Assembly: GCA_016789785.1 (NCBI GenBank)
Contig: JAEUQE010000141.1
Coordinates: 1-22,249 of the forward strand
DNA: 22,249 nt
Reading direction: 5' to 3'
DNA from: Bryobacterales bacterium
GTDB taxonomy: Bacteria; Acidobacteriota; Terriglobia; Bryobacterales; Bryobacteraceae
The translations under genes were made by a program, and so were the position numbers. The notes under the pieces are model-generated. The model did not search any database and was not told the origin of the DNA. It saw only the letters and a list, made by a program, of their open reading frames with translations. Below are positions 21,645 to 22,249 of this stretch, piece after piece. Position 1 is the first letter of the stretch, and each line of letters starts with the position of its first letter.

Positions 21645-22244
21645 ATGATGTCACGACGAATGCTGCTTGCAGTCGCCAGTTGTTGGCTGATGCCGACGTG
21701 CCTTACGAGCCAGACCCGTGAGGAGCAAGTCACAGAGCAACTCAAGATGTGGTTGCTTCCAATCGATCAATCGTGGCCGGAGCTTAAGGCCGAACTCGAC
21801 AAGATCGGCCCGCCTTCGGTCGTGATACCTGCATTGCTCCGCATTCTCGAGGCCGAGCGTCACGCTGCACCTGAAACTAGGGGAGCAGCGCGCAGGCTGC
21901 AAGCTGTCAGCGCTCTCGGCAATTTCCGGGAGCGATCCGCGATGCCGATCATGCGGTCGATTCTGGCCGACGGGGCGCTGCCCGTCGCCGTCCGGAGAAC
22001 GTCGGCACGGGCCTTGGGAAGGATCGATCCGGTGGCGAATAAGGACGCTCTCCTGAGCGCATTCGACCAGTCGGAAAGAAAGGAGTTCGACCTTCGGATC
22101 GATATCGCCAAGGCGCTCATCGAAACCCGCGACCGCGCCGTGCTCGACAAGATGGAACAGTGGGCGCGCGGGAACCCGCCGGGGAGCTTAGAAAGAAAGG
22201 AATTCGACCTCATCGTGAGTGAGATGCGGAAGAAAGTTCCCTAG
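21645..22244 (+). CDS. Exported HEAT-like repeat protein
   Basis: This 199-residue protein starts at ATG 21645, with AGGAG 8 bases upstream. Residues 1-23 look like a signal peptide (MLLAVASCWLMPTCLTSQ); the Cys at 19 does not sit in a proper lipobox. The rest is alpha-helical, with HEAT/PBS-lyase-like units, for example LQAVSALGNFRERSAMPIMR (85-104), VRRTSARALGRIDPVANKDA (117-136) and LRIDIAKALIETRDRAVLDK (150-169). Such repeats mediate protein contacts; no catalytic motif is seen. The heptad ERKEFDL occurs twice, at 144-150 and 183-189, encoded by nearly identical DNA. The gene ends 5 bases before the window edge, so its downstream context is unknown. Function unknown beyond an envelope scaffold guess. 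Confidence 0.75.
   Translation: MMSRRMLLAVASCWLMPTCLTSQTREEQVTEQLKMWLLPIDQSWPELKAELDKIGPPSVVIPALLRILEAERHAAPETRGAARRLQAVSALGNFRERSAMPIMRSILADGALPVAVRRTSARALGRIDPVANKDALLSAFDQSERKEFDLRIDIAKALIETRDRAVLDKMEQWARGNPPGSLERKEFDLIVSEMRKKVP
22074..22210 (+). repeat. Pair of 20-base direct repeats inside the HEAT-like gene
   Basis: The sequence GAAAGAAAGGAGTTCGACCT (22074-22093) recurs at 22191-22210 with one base changed (G to A in the middle). The copies are 117 bases apart, exactly 39 codons, and in the same frame. The DNA between and around them is not similar. Confidence 0.8.
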
Positions 22245-22249
22245 AACCA

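Overview
The window reads as a stretch of chromosome from a GC-rich soil-type Acidobacteriota, most like the Bryobacterales/Solibacter group. The main reasons are a very long Oar-like TonB-dependent receptor with an N-terminal carboxypeptidase-regulatory-like domain, a secreted YncE/phosphoesterase fusion, secreted TPR proteins with the same kind of N-terminal sandwich domain, and conserved hypothetical proteins of the type I associate with that group. This assignment is by recognition, not by a database search. No rRNA, tRNA, CRISPR array, integrase or intact insertion sequence is visible.

Layout. (1) 1-739: a frameshifted, edge-truncated GlcG/HbpS-like gene (minus strand) whose ribosome binding site can pair with an upstream inverted repeat, followed by a largely gene-free stretch holding a coding-looking remnant and twin hairpins. 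(2) 740-6971, minus strand: a tight three-gene operon, nadE (glutamine-dependent NAD synthetase) -> secreted YncE/phosphoesterase fusion -> GH57 glycosidase, joined by an ATGA overlap and then a 5-base gap. (3) 7130-10426, plus strand: Oar-like outer-membrane receptor, divergent from nadE. (4) 10524-11000, minus: an intact GlcG/HbpS-like secreted protein, paralogous to the broken one at the left edge. (5) 11156-11416, plus: 7Fe ferredoxin. (6) 11435-16332, minus: a run of five genes, Ppx/GppA phosphatase -> CHAD half 1 -> CHAD half 2 -> DinG helicase -> QueD. The first three are chained by two ATGA overlaps and the last two by an 8-base overlap. (7) 16333-16752: a 420-base gene-free region packed with perfect hairpins, including terminator-like structures on both strands. 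(8) 16753-18935, plus: galE (TTG start) and a secreted beta-carbonic-anhydrase-like protein with a long His/Lys-rich linker. (9) 18932-21458, minus: a small membrane-anchored zinc-ribbon protein, a secreted TPR protein and a single-TM hypothetical protein. (10) 21645-22244, plus: an exported HEAT-like protein.

How the genes fit together. The clearest functional unit is Ppx/GppA with two CHAD halves: CHAD domains bind polyphosphate and Ppx enzymes hydrolyse it, so this looks like a polyphosphate module in which the CHAD fold is divided between two translationally coupled ORFs. The nadE operon mixes cytosolic NAD synthesis, a secreted phosphoesterase and a glucan-active enzyme with no obvious common pathway. 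The cell-envelope genes (receptor, carbonic anhydrase, TPR and HEAT proteins) fit a Gram-negative organism with a large periplasmic and outer-membrane proteome.

The strongest leads for something new are the split CHAD/Ppx operon, the hairpin cluster upstream of galE, the SD-sequestering hairpin at the left edge, and the beta-carbonic anhydrase that lacks the usual Arg of its active-site dyad. I found no obvious new defence or mobile system.
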